DNA of 8,458 nucleotides from Flavobacteriaceae bacterium (GCA_030829155.1 JAURBD010000072.1:1-8458), one strand, 5' to 3'. Positions 1 to 6,758 are shown, counted from the first letter of the stretch. A program made the numbers and translations. The notes: generated by a model not told the origin, from the letters alone.

Positions 1-491
1 AACTTCCGTTGTATTACAATCATAAAAGCACCGGTAGACCTGGCACAGAAGGAGTGGATCCAGGGAGTGTTTTCTGGTCTCACTATGGAGATGAAAAAAA
101 TAGCCCTCTATACCCCTTTGGATATGGACTAAGCTATTCTAAATTTGAATATTCAAAGCTTCAATTAAATAAAACTGAAATGACTAAAAATTCCAGTATC
201 AAAGCCTCCATTACGATAAAAAATACGGGAAAGGTAAAAGGTAAAGAAATTGTTCAATTGTACATTCAAGACCCTTTTGCTAGTGCAACTCGCCCTGTAA
301 AAGAACTTAAAGGCTTCAAGGCCATTGAATTGGAACCGGGCGCCACTCAAGAAGTGAGTTTCACCCTTACAGAATCAGATTTAAAATTTTATAGTGCAAA
401 TCAAAAATGGGAAGCCGAACCCGGTACTTATCATGTTTTTATTGGAACCGATTCTACCTCCAAAGAGAAAATGACTTTTGAACTAAATTAA
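1..491 (+). CDS. Glycoside hydrolase family 3 (beta-glucosidase-like), C-terminal fragment
   Basis: This is the 3' end of a GH3 enzyme. The reading frame is open to the left edge (first whole codon at 3), and the TTG at 9 is an internal Leu, not a start. The visible 162 residues begin with LPLYYNHKSTGRP and continue to PLYPFGYGLSYSKFEY, both hallmark stretches of the end of the second (alpha/beta sandwich) domain of BglX-type GH3 enzymes. The last about 100 residues form the fibronectin-III-like domain that closes GH3 proteins, including IVQLYIQDP and the PVKELKGFKAIELEPG stretch. Family knowledge: these enzymes hydrolyse beta-glucosides or beta-xylosides and are usually periplasmic or secreted; the signal peptide and catalytic Asp lie outside the window. 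The HAD gene starts 47 bases downstream on the same strand, suggesting an operon. The substrate cannot be told from this part. Confidence 0.93.
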   Translation, partial: LPLYYNHKSTGRPGTEGVDPGSVFWSHYGDEKNSPLYPFGYGLSYSKFEYSKLQLNKTEMTKNSSIKASITIKNTGKVKGKEIVQLYIQDPFASATRPVKELKGFKAIELEPGATQEVSFTLTESDLKFYSANQKWEAEPGTYHVFIGTDSTSKEKMTFELN

Positions 492-538
492 ATTTACATT
501 TTAATAAATCAATGCTCATTTTTACTAAAATTATGTAG

Positions 539-1201
539 ATGCTTAAAGCAGTTTTATTTGATATGGATGGTGTTATTGTGGACAGTGAACCACTTCACCA
601 CAAGGCGTATGAAAAAATGTTCGAAGAATTTGACATCACTGTTTCAACAGAACTCTACGCTTCTTTTACTGGTAAAGCAACGTTATCTATTTGTGAACAA
701 ATTTGTAATGAATTCAATCTTGAGACCTCCCCTGAACTTCTAGTTGCATCCAAAAGAAAACACTTTATTCCACTTTTTGAGAATGATACTGACTTTTGCC
801 TTTTGGAAGGAGTACTAGAATTGATAAAAAACTACCATCAAAATGGAATCACTTTAATAGTAGCTTCCTCAGCATCCATGGAAAATATTAATAGGATTTT
901 TAAACGTTTTGATTTAGATCAATATTTTAAAGCGAAGCTAAGCGGAGCTGATCTTAAAGAATCTAAACCACATCCTGAAATTTTCATCAACGCAGCTAAA
1001 GCTTCTGGCTGTTCTGTCTCAGAATGTATGGTGATTGAAGATTCTACCAATGGTATTTTAGCTGCAAAAGCCGCTGGAATTTATTGTGTAGGGTATAATA
1101 GTTTACATTCAAAAAGTCAGGATTACAGTCAAGCAGATTTAGTTATTCAAGAATTTAGTGAAATAACTTATGCTAAAATTTGTAGTCTTTTTTATAAATA
1201 A
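539..1201 (+). CDS. HAD-IA family phosphatase / beta-phosphoglucomutase-like protein
   Basis: A complete 220-residue HAD superfamily protein of the usual length for subfamily IA with a helical cap. Motif I is DMDGVIVDSEP (nucleophile D8, acid/base D10), the cap follows at about 16-85, motif II is the Ser in LIVASSAS (S110), motif III is K143 in ESKPHPEIF, and motif IV is VIEDST with D168 binding Mg2+. Known members are beta-phosphoglucomutases, 2-deoxyglucose-6-phosphatases and other sugar-phosphate phosphatases; the sequence seen does not decide between mutase and phosphatase. It is cytoplasmic, with no signal peptide. The ATG at 539 places motif I seven residues in, as usual. Its position 47 bases after the GH3 gene suggests co-transcription and a role in handling the released sugar, but that is inference. 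The stop codon lies inside an A/T palindrome (1186-1207). Confidence 0.9.
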   Translation: MLKAVLFDMDGVIVDSEPLHHKAYEKMFEEFDITVSTELYASFTGKATLSICEQICNEFNLETSPELLVASKRKHFIPLFENDTDFCLLEGVLELIKNYHQNGITLIVASSASMENINRIFKRFDLDQYFKAKLSGADLKESKPHPEIFINAAKASGCSVSECMVIEDSTNGILAAKAAGIYCVGYNSLHSKSQDYSQADLVIQEFSEITYAKICSLFYK

Positions 1202-1207
1202 AAAAGA
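1186..1207. terminator. A/T-only palindrome, possible bidirectional terminator
   Basis: A perfect inverted repeat, TCTTTTTTA / TAAAAAAGA with loop TAAA, lies where the rightward HAD gene and the leftward SGNH remnant converge. Each arm supplies a six-base T or A run, so RNA from either strand would end in a hairpin with U-rich sequence. The stems are almost entirely A-U and therefore weak. It overlaps the stop codons of both reading frames (1199-1201 and 1192-1194). Terminator function is inferred from position and symmetry. Confidence 0.4.
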
Positions 1208-1383
1208 GTTAAACGGTATGAAAAAACAATAGGTTTAATATAATCTATCCATTTTTGATACCCTTTTTCATTCAGGTGAATCCCATCAGTTAACAATTCA
1301 TTATTCTTAAATCCATTTTCATTTTTAAAAATAGAATAAAGGGGGATTAAGAAAAATAATTTCAGAAGAGTTTTGATTCCCAT
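1192..1383 (-). pseudogene. Remnant of an SGNH/GDSL hydrolase (internal deletion)
   Basis: A 63-codon frame that starts with a signal-peptide-like segment (MGIKTLLKLFFLIPL) and passes directly into what I recognise as the end of an SGNH hydrolase: NENG at about 21-24, then TDGIHLNEKGYQKW at 32-45. This carries the block V DxxH (D33, H36) that supplies two catalytic residues in SGNH acetylesterases. The GDS block with the catalytic Ser and the Gly and Asn blocks are absent; family members have roughly 200 or more residues. The ATG lies 16 bases after the SnoaL-like gene on the same strand, the natural place for a second operon gene, so the simplest reading is an in-frame deletion of the middle of the gene. 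The complete ancestor would probably have been a secreted deacetylase or esterase. A small exported protein of new function is possible but unproven. Confidence 0.6.
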
Positions 1384-1399
1384 TACACGCTGTATGAAC

Positions 1400-1831
1400 T
1401 TATTGTTCTATCAATCCTAGTTGTGACAAAAAGGAATAATTATCAAAAAAGTCTTGCTCTTGAACAATCTTTCCATCCTTTAATGTTACCCATGTCAAGC
1501 CTGAAATTTCAACACGTTTATTCGTAGCTGGAATTCCAAATAAATCGCCATCATGAGTTCCCTGAAGACTCCAATGCTTGACCAATCTGTCCCCTTGAGC
1601 TACTACTTCAACAATCTCAACTTCAAGATCAGAAAATCCAGAAAAATACCCCGCATAGTAGTCTTTAAACCCCTGGATACCTGTGATATTTCCAGAAGAT
1701 GTAACCACAATAACTTGGCTGTCAAAACTAGCCTCATCAATATGGGAAACATCACGTGTTTCAAAGACTTTATTCCAAACCGTTGAATACATATTTATTG
1801 CTGCTTCAAGCTTTACTTGTTTGCTTTCCAA
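1400..1831 (-). CDS. SnoaL-like / NTF2-fold protein, probably an ex-lipoprotein
   Basis: From the TTG at 1831 this gives 143 residues with the pattern of the SnoaL-like polyketide cyclase group of the NTF2 fold: an N-terminal helix (about 5-25), a GIQGFKDYYAGYFSGF helix (51-66), a strand pair around LVKHWSLQGTHDGDLFGIPA, and the closing VTLKDGKIVQEQDFFDN. Such alpha+beta cone domains bind small hydrophobic ligands; many have no known reaction, so no substrate is assigned. The start is doubtful. The frame stays open upstream to 1909 and encodes NNFLLISLYAVSC followed by VQAPSEVCKD, a convincing lipoprotein signal with Cys after AVS, but no usable ATG is in frame. An ATG at 1906-1908 is one base out of frame across an A7 run. 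So either a cytoplasmic protein starts at TTG or the lipoprotein gene is frameshifted. The SGNH remnant follows after 16 bases. Confidence 0.78.
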   Translation of the reverse strand: MESKQVKLEAAINMYSTVWNKVFETRDVSHIDEASFDSQVIVVTSSGNITGIQGFKDYYAGYFSGFSDLEVEIVEVVAQGDRLVKHWSLQGTHDGDLFGIPATNKRVEISGLTWVTLKDGKIVQEQDFFDNYSFLSQLGLIEQ

Positions 1832-1908
1832 ATCTTTACAAACTTCACTTGGTGCTTGTACACAGCTTACTGCATATAAAGAAATTAATAAAAAATTATT
1901 TTTTTCAT

Positions 1909-2103
1909 TTCAAATTGATTTAAAGTTATATCTAAATATAAGGAATATTGAAAAATATAAAGAAATAATATAAAGACAACTCGCTGAAAATAATAGAATT
2001 AGAATCTGATTTTTCTTTAAATGAAAAAATTGAAACCCTATACAAATAAACTTATTTTACGCTATATTCGAGATGAAAATATTCTTTACAAATCCACTTA
2101 TTC
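1909..2103. other. Divergent intergenic region with possible gene fossils
   Basis: A 195-base AT-rich space between the leftward SnoaL-like gene and the rightward 824-residue lipoprotein gene, so it should hold both promoters. No full -7 match was found upstream of the rightward gene. Two coding-like pieces occur in different rightward frames: an open stretch ending in LNEKIETLYK and a stop (1969-2049, no start codon), and a 50-codon frame from an ATG at 2021 to a stop at 2173 that contains NKLILRYIRDENILYKSTYS. They may be decayed parts of one protein joined by a frameshift near 2040; I do not recognise the family. Confidence 0.35.
1911..1918 (-). promoter_or_regulatory. Near-match -7 element before the SnoaL-like lipoprotein start
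   Basis: Read leftward the sequence is TCAATTTG, matching the Bacteroidota -7 consensus TAnnTTTG at five of six fixed positions. It ends two bases before the ATG at 1908. That supports the ATG as the original start and puts the predicted transcript start at or beside it. No clear TTG -33 element was identified. Weak evidence by itself. Confidence 0.3.
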
Positions 2104-4578
2104 ATGCTCAAAAAATATAAATCCGGTCCTTTTTATCGCTTTTTATCGTTTCTTTTTTTTTTATCGTTTATGACAGAATGCTCAAAAGAAACCCAAACGG
2201 TTTTAGTAAATTTCGAGACCGATCATTTTAAAACAAGTATTTCTGAGAAAGGATACCTTCTCAGTTTCAAAGCTGCTGATAGCAATACAGAATATCAATT
2301 GAAAGATAGTCTTAACCCAATTATGTCATTACGGATTGAAAACGAATATCTTAAGCCAAAACAAGCGAAATACAATGATAATATTCTAACTCTTGATTTT
2401 GGGAATGCCATTAAAGCTGAACTTCTTGTTAGCCAAAATCCCTCTTATTTAAGTCTTGAACTACTCTCACTTTCTAATGTTAATTTTGAAACTTTAGATT
2501 TAGTTTTATGGGGTCCCTATACCAACAAAATCAATGGTGTCATTGGAGAAACTTTAGGGGTCGTTCGGGATAGTACCTTTGCAATGGGTATCCAATCACT
2601 AAACATCAAAACCTTGGGAGGATACCCTTGGAATGAAAGCGATAGAATGCCTGCCTTTGATATTTTTGATCAAGAAGACCCTACCGATTTACATCCAGAA
2701 AATGTAACTCCAGTATTATATAGAGTAGAAGCAGCAAAGCCTGTACCTGGAGGAAGCAGCCTACAGGCATACACAAGAAACCGAATGCAGAATAGATTAA
2801 TTAGCGATTTCAACCATGAAAAAATTCTTGCCCCTCCCTATGATGATGGAGGAGTGATCGGTTCAAAAATTGCCCTCTTTGGTGTTCCTGTAGATAAAGT
2901 ATTGAAAACCATTGGAACTATAGAGGTTGAGGAAGGACTCCCCCACCCGATGATAGATGGTGAATGGGTAAAAACAAAATCAGGGGTAAATGCTTCCTAT
3001 ATGATTATGAGTTTTACTGAATCCGATTTTGACAAAGCACTCAACATAACTTCTCAAGCAGGATTAAACTATCTATATTATTACGGGAAAACTTTTGAAA
3101 GCTGGGGACACTTTGAGTTAGACAAAAAATATTTCCCAAAAGGATATGCCACAATTAGGTCCTATGTTGAAAAAGCAAAAGAAAAAGGAATTCGTCTTGG
3201 CACACACACCTTATCCAATTTTATATCACCTAACGACCCCTATGTTACACCGATTCCAGACAAACGCTTGGCCAAAGTAGGTAGTAGTGTTTTAACGCAA
3301 TCCATTGATAATACACAAAATGAAATCTTAATTGAATCCCCTGATTTTTTTAATCAGATGAAAAACAATACCCTGAAAACGGTTCGGATTGAAGAAGAAT
3401 TGATTCGTTACGGAAGTGTGTCATTAGAAGCACCATGGAAATTACTTGACTGCCAAAGAGGAGCCTTTAATACAAAACCAAAAAAACATGAGAAAGGAGT
3501 AGAAATTTCAAAACTATTAGATCATACTTATAAAGTCTTTTTAACAGATGCAGATTTGACTATTGAAATGTCAAAAAACATAGCCAATCTTTATAATCAA
3601 ACCGGCTTAAGTCAAATTTCCTTTGATGGCTTGGAGGGAAATAGGTCGACAGGCTTAGGAACATATGGAGAAAGCTTGATGCCTTATGTCTGGTTTAATA
3701 ACCTAAATCCAGAAATCAGAAAACACCTAATCATAGATGCTAGCAGAACCACCCATTTCTTTTGGCATATTTTCACACGTATGAATTGGGGAGAACCCTG
3801 GTATGCTGGTTTTAGAGAAAGTCAAACGGCTTATCGATTAAAAAATCAAAACTATTTTCAGAGAAATTACATGCCTGGAATGTTAGGATGGTTTAAGATG
3901 ACTTCAGAAACAAGCCTGGAAGATATCGAATGGTTATTGGCAAGGTCTGCAGGATTTGACGCTGGTTTTGCCTTTGTAACTGGTTTTAAAGAAGTAGCTG
4001 AAAATGGAAACTCTAAAACCGTATTAAATAAAATAGCAGACTGGGAAAAGTTACGCTTAGGAGGTGCATTTTCTAAAGAACAAAAGCAACTCATGCAAAA
4101 CACTGAAAAAGAATTTTCCATTCGCAAAAAAGAAAAAAATCAATGGGATTTCTACCAGATGTATTCCGGTAAATTTATACATGATAAAAAAATTAGACAA
4201 CCTGGAGAACCTGTTTTTTCAACTTTTAAAGTAGATAACATCGGGGATCAACAAGCGCTACAATTTATAATTTCCCCTGTGGAAACATCGATTGGGAACA
4301 TAAAAATAGAAATTGATCAATACAAAGAGGTTTCTATACCCATTCAAATTAATGTTGGGCAAATCCTTAAATACGATGGTGATTCCCATGCTATTTTATA
4401 CAATAAAAACTGGCAAGAAGTTAGCCGAATAAGTGTCTCTAAAGAAATCTTGACTGTGTCCAAAGGGACACACACTTTGAATTTTTCATGTACGTTTAAC
4501 TCTGATAGCGAAACGCCAAAAGTGAAAGTTGAAATTCGATTTAAAGGAAAACCTGAACAACTTAGCCTAGCAAACTAA
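2104..4578 (+). CDS. Large lipoprotein, probable TIM-barrel glycoside hydrolase of unidentified family
   Basis: An 824-residue exported protein. The ATG at 2104 is the only ATG before an in-frame stop at 2074 and gives a basic N-terminus, a hydrophobic core (about 11-23) and Cys26 (FMTEC), likely lipidated although Glu at -1 is unusual; SKE follows, loosely resembling surface-export signals of Bacteroidota lipoproteins. Residues about 35-270 look like a beta-sandwich. About 295-680 look like a TIM barrel: FESWGHFELDKKYFPKG (331-347), GIRLGTHTLSNF (362-373), SQISFDGLEG (503-512), RMNWGEPW (559-566), RNYMPGMLGWF (587-597) and SAGFDAGFAF (615-624). About 690-815 is a C-terminal beta domain. D508, E511 and E564 are the best catalytic candidates. 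I recall uncharacterised Bacteroidota lipoproteins of this look, but no CAZy family is assigned. Carbohydrate activity is inferred from architecture and the nearby GH3. It converges on and overlaps the next gene by four bases. Confidence 0.8.
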   Translation: MLKKYKSGPFYRFLSFLFFLSFMTECSKETQTVLVNFETDHFKTSISEKGYLLSFKAADSNTEYQLKDSLNPIMSLRIENEYLKPKQAKYNDNILTLDFGNAIKAELLVSQNPSYLSLELLSLSNVNFETLDLVLWGPYTNKINGVIGETLGVVRDSTFAMGIQSLNIKTLGGYPWNESDRMPAFDIFDQEDPTDLHPENVTPVLYRVEAAKPVPGGSSLQAYTRNRMQNRLISDFNHEKILAPPYDDGGVIGSKIALFGVPVDKVLKTIGTIEVEEGLPHPMIDGEWVKTKSGVNASYMIMSFTESDFDKALNITSQAGLNYLYYYGKTFESWGHFELDKKYFPKGYATIRSYVEKAKEKGIRLGTHTLSNFISPNDPYVTPIPDKRLAKVGSSVLTQSIDNTQNEILIESPDFFNQMKNNTLKTVRIEEELIRYGSVSLEAPWKLLDCQRGAFNTKPKKHEKGVEISKLLDHTYKVFLTDADLTIEMSKNIANLYNQTGLSQISFDGLEGNRSTGLGTYGESLMPYVWFNNLNPEIRKHLIIDASRTTHFFWHIFTRMNWGEPWYAGFRESQTAYRLKNQNYFQRNYMPGMLGWFKMTSETSLEDIEWLLARSAGFDAGFAFVTGFKEVAENGNSKTVLNKIADWEKLRLGGAFSKEQKQLMQNTEKEFSIRKKEKNQWDFYQMYSGKFIHDKKIRQPGEPVFSTFKVDNIGDQQALQFIISPVETSIGNIKIEIDQYKEVSIPIQINVGQILKYDGDSHAILYNKNWQEVSRISVSKEILTVSKGTHTLNFSCTFNSDSETPKVKVEIRFKGKPEQLSLAN
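2130..2166 (+). repeat. TTTTTATCG short repeats with a T10 tract in the signal-peptide region
   Basis: The nonamer TTTTTATCG occurs at 2130-2138, 2140-2148 and 2158-2166; the last copy is the end of an uninterrupted ten-T run (2153-2162). All lie in the codons for the hydrophobic core of the lipoprotein signal peptide, so Phe/Leu/Ser composition explains part of the pattern. A T10 run is prone to slippage and would shift the frame of the 824-residue gene. Confidence 0.55.
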
Positions 4579-5228
4579 TCCTCCTTGAGTAATTCTTTAT
4601 TTGAAATGATATGGTTTCCAGTCAAACTTAACTTGGAATAGACATTCATTTTGGAGGCAACTAGTTCTGCTTTTATAGGCTTATAATTTGCTGGAAATAA
4701 AAAAGAAAACAGTGGCATCAACAGCTGTGCAAATCGCTCCCCAAATCTAAATTCTTTTCGTATACCTAATAAAAGTGAAGGTCTAAAAATAATTGTAGAA
4801 GACAGACCCAAATCAAAAATATCTCGTTCAATTTCACCTTTTAATTTTAAATAAAAATTAGTACTTGAAGCATCTGCCCCTCCAGAAGACACCAATTGAA
4901 ACTGATCTATTTTTAGTTTCAAACAGCACTTTGCAATACGCAGATTAATATCATAATCAATCTTCCTATAGGCCGCTTTATCTCCACCCACTCGGGCTTG
5001 AGTAGTTCCAATAGCTGAAAAAACTGTAGTACTTTCCCGTACACAGTTTTCTATTTCAGTTGAGTTTAAAAAATCAATTAGGTGTACAACAATTTTTTCA
5101 TGTTCTACATTTTTAGAATTTCTGGATACTAAATGAATTTTAGAGATTGACACGTCTTCTATAAGGTTTTGAATCAAAAAACCTCCAATCAGACCCGATG
5201 CACCAAATACGGTAACTTGCTTTTTCAT
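4575..5228 (-). CDS. NAD(P)-binding atypical SDR, HTATIP2/TIP30-like oxidoreductase
   Basis: A complete 217-residue Rossmann protein of the compact atypical-SDR type. VTVFGASGLIGG carries the GxxGxxG dinucleotide loop (G9, G12, G15). VFSAIGTTQARVGGDKAAYRKIDYDIN (split at 69-80 and 81-95) is characteristic of the TIP30/HTATIP2-like group, followed by LVSSGGAD (112-119) and a YxxxK pair, Y126 and K130, in YLKLKGEIE. The FRPSLLLG stretch (148-155) is also typical. No signal peptide, so cytoplasmic. Substrates of bacterial members are generally unknown. The ATG at 5228 puts the nucleotide loop at residue 9, as expected. Its stop overlaps that of the convergent lipoprotein gene by four bases. A near-match -7 box (TATTTTTA, 5235-5242 read leftward) ends six bases before the ATG. 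Confidence 0.9.
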   Translation of the reverse strand: MKKQVTVFGASGLIGGFLIQNLIEDVSISKIHLVSRNSKNVEHEKIVVHLIDFLNSTEIENCVRESTTVFSAIGTTQARVGGDKAAYRKIDYDINLRIAKCCLKLKIDQFQLVSSGGADASSTNFYLKLKGEIERDIFDLGLSSTIIFRPSLLLGIRKEFRFGERFAQLLMPLFSFLFPANYKPIKAELVASKMNVYSKLSLTGNHIISNKELLKED

Positions 5229-5353
5229 AAGAGCTAAAAATACAAAACAAAAAGATGAATAAAATTTGTTTAATTGATTTAAAAATTAGTTTTAGAAGAT
5301 ATTTATACCTAAAAACTACATAAGTTTTTATATTATATACAACTCTAAAAGAT

Positions 5354-5361
5354 TAAATTTG
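5354..5361 (+). promoter_or_regulatory. Bacteroidota -7 promoter element (TAAATTTG)
   Basis: Exact match to TAnnTTTG, ending five bases before the DoxX-like ATG at 5367. Transcription would begin at or next to the start codon, leaving essentially no leader. No TTG is present at the usual 17-23 base distance upstream, so the -33 element is weak or missing. Confidence 0.5.
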
Positions 5362-5366
5362 TTTAC

Positions 5367-5753
5367 ATGATTCCAGAAAAAATTGCCTTTCTTTTTGTTT
5401 TAGCTTTCTTTTTAATTGTATTTATTCAAAGTGGTGTGGATAAAATCATTGACTACAAGGGAAACTTAGCCTATTTGAATGATTTATTAAAAATCCATTT
5501 TTCACCGCCAATAATTACCCTTGCTTTAGTTGTAGTTACTATTTTGGAATTAATTTCTGGAATATTGTGTTTAGTAGGAATTTTCAGTTTTATTTTTAAC
5601 GCCTCTAACTTTATTGGATTACTCGGTTTAATTATAGGGTCTCTTGCGCTGTTAGTTCTTTTATTTGGTCAGCGTGTTTCTAAAAATTATGATGGTGCAA
5701 AAACAATTGCAATTTATTTTGTTTTAGCAATGATTGGCATTGCATTAGCATAG
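5367..5753 (+). CDS. DoxX-like four-helix membrane protein
   Basis: A 128-residue integral membrane protein with four predicted helices at about 5-21, 48-72, 80-100 and 111-127. The first helix is followed by QSGVDKIIDYKGN, the Ser-Gly/Asp-Lys pattern seen after helix 1 in DoxX-family proteins, and TILELISGILCLVGIF in helix 2 carries the conserved Glu-Gly-type packing residues of the family. Length fits the family. DoxX relatives are linked to quinone or thiosulfate oxidation, or to redox stress in some bacteria, but most members, probably including this one, have no proven function. It stands alone: a divergent SDR gene upstream, and a 153-base gap before the next gene. The ATG is supported by the exact -7 box just upstream. 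Confidence 0.82.
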   Translation: MIPEKIAFLFVLAFFLIVFIQSGVDKIIDYKGNLAYLNDLLKIHFSPPIITLALVVVTILELISGILCLVGIFSFIFNASNFIGLLGLIIGSLALLVLLFGQRVSKNYDGAKTIAIYFVLAMIGIALA

Positions 5754-5894
5754 CCAAATCTAATTGCATAAAAACTATTGAATCGAGAGAGGAAAGACAA
5801 CTATTTAAAGAATACCTTGACTTATAGTGAAGGCTTTTATTATTTAAAAAACAAAGCGAAAAAATCGTTGTACTTTTAACAAATAATTTTTCTT

Positions 5895-5902
5895 TAAGTT
5901 TT
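5895..5902 (+). promoter_or_regulatory. Near-match -7 element before the CDP-alcohol transferase gene
   Basis: TAAGTTTT matches TAnnTTTG except for the last base and ends four bases before the ATG at 5907. A TTG at 5868-5870 lies 24 bases upstream of it, one base beyond the usual 17-23 spacing. Together these make a plausible promoter with no real leader, but each part is imperfect. Confidence 0.3.
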
Positions 5903-5906
5903 ACAA

Positions 5907-6677
5907 ATGTCAAAATTACCGAAAAAGTATCAATTTTTAGACTTATCTGATTATGGCCGTTCGCCGGGGCATTGGATTGCGTTTAAACTTCAGGACACAA
6001 ATTTAACAGCGATTCACGTAACTTCCATGTTTATCATCACAGGACTTATAGCTATTGGATTTTTGATAAATGGTTACTTGATAACAGCCGCTTTTTTGAT
6101 AATATTAAAATCCATTTTAGATGCTGCAGACGGAGAACTATCCCGACTAAAAAAAAATCCCTCGTATGTTGGGCGGTATTATGATTCTATTGCAGATTTA
6201 GTGCTTAACTTTTGTTTTTTGCTAGCCTTTTGGTATATCACTGATATTTCCATTATTTATATGCTAATCGCTTTTATAGGGATCCAACTTCAAGGAACAC
6301 TTTATAACTACTATTATGTGATTTTAAGGAATTCCGTTGCGGGTGATACCACCAGTCGGGTGATTGAAAATACCAAACCAAATGCTTTCAAGGGAGAAAG
6401 TCAGTCTAGAGTAAATCTATTTTACAATATCTATAATGTTTTATATATATGTTTTGACAAGTGTATGTATTACATGGATAAAAACGCAAGGTATTGTCAT
6501 CCGTTTCCAAAGTGGTTTATGACACTAATCTCTTTGTATGGATTGGGGTTTCAATTATTACTTATGGCGCTCATGTTGGTATTTGAACTCCAAAGATTTG
6601 TTATCCCTTTTTTTATTGGGTATTCCGTTTTAATAATCGTATTTATTTGTATTAGGAAACTTATTCTTAAGCCCTAA
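5907..6677 (+). CDS. CDP-alcohol phosphatidyltransferase family membrane protein
   Basis: A complete 256-residue polytopic membrane enzyme. The family signature D-x2-D-G-x2-A-R-x8-G-x3-D-x3-D is present with exact spacing at 72-97: D72, D75, G76, R80, G89, D93 and D97; the usual Ala is Ser at 79. The four Asp bind the divalent metal and activate the acceptor hydroxyl, displacing CMP from a CDP-linked donor. About five or six helices flank it (near 37-56, 59-73, 97-131, 203-226 and 231-252). The N-terminal KKYQFLDLSDYGR region is hydrophilic and should be cytoplasmic. The alcohol acceptor and donor are unknown: it is not close enough to PgsA, PssA or the CLS-type enzymes for me to name one. 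No lipid gene is adjacent. The gene downstream converges on it. Confidence 0.88.
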   Translation: MSKLPKKYQFLDLSDYGRSPGHWIAFKLQDTNLTAIHVTSMFIITGLIAIGFLINGYLITAAFLIILKSILDAADGELSRLKKNPSYVGRYYDSIADLVLNFCFLLAFWYITDISIIYMLIAFIGIQLQGTLYNYYYVILRNSVAGDTTSRVIENTKPNAFKGESQSRVNLFYNIYNVLYICFDKCMYYMDKNARYCHPFPKWFMTLISLYGLGFQLLLMALMLVFELQRFVIPFFIGYSVLIIVFICIRKLILKP

Positions 6678-6758
6678 TTGAAATTTGATGTAATTAACAT
6701 TAAGAATTCATTTGGGGTCTCTATTCCTTTAAAAATCTCTTCAATAAAACTTAGCCAT

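Noticed and set aside
9..11. TTG as the start codon of the GH3 gene
   Set aside because: Upstream in-frame codons give LP before LYYNHK, a conserved GH3 stretch; the gene begins outside the window.
165..350. Leftward frame within the GH3 fragment
   Set aside because: It is antisense to a clearly recognised GH3 domain.
1553..1973. Rightward frames across the SnoaL-like gene
   Set aside because: They are antisense to the NTF2-fold gene, whose leftward translation shows family motifs.
4455..4472. Inverted repeat TGTGTCC-AAAG-GGACACA inside the 824-residue gene
   Set aside because: Only seven pairs, no T run follows, and it lies within intact coding sequence; probably chance.
5778..5879. 34-codon frame between the DoxX-like and CDP-alcohol transferase genes, starting TTG
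   Set aside because: Composition is somewhat protein-like, but there is no ATG, no promoter box at its start and no recognised family; too short to support.
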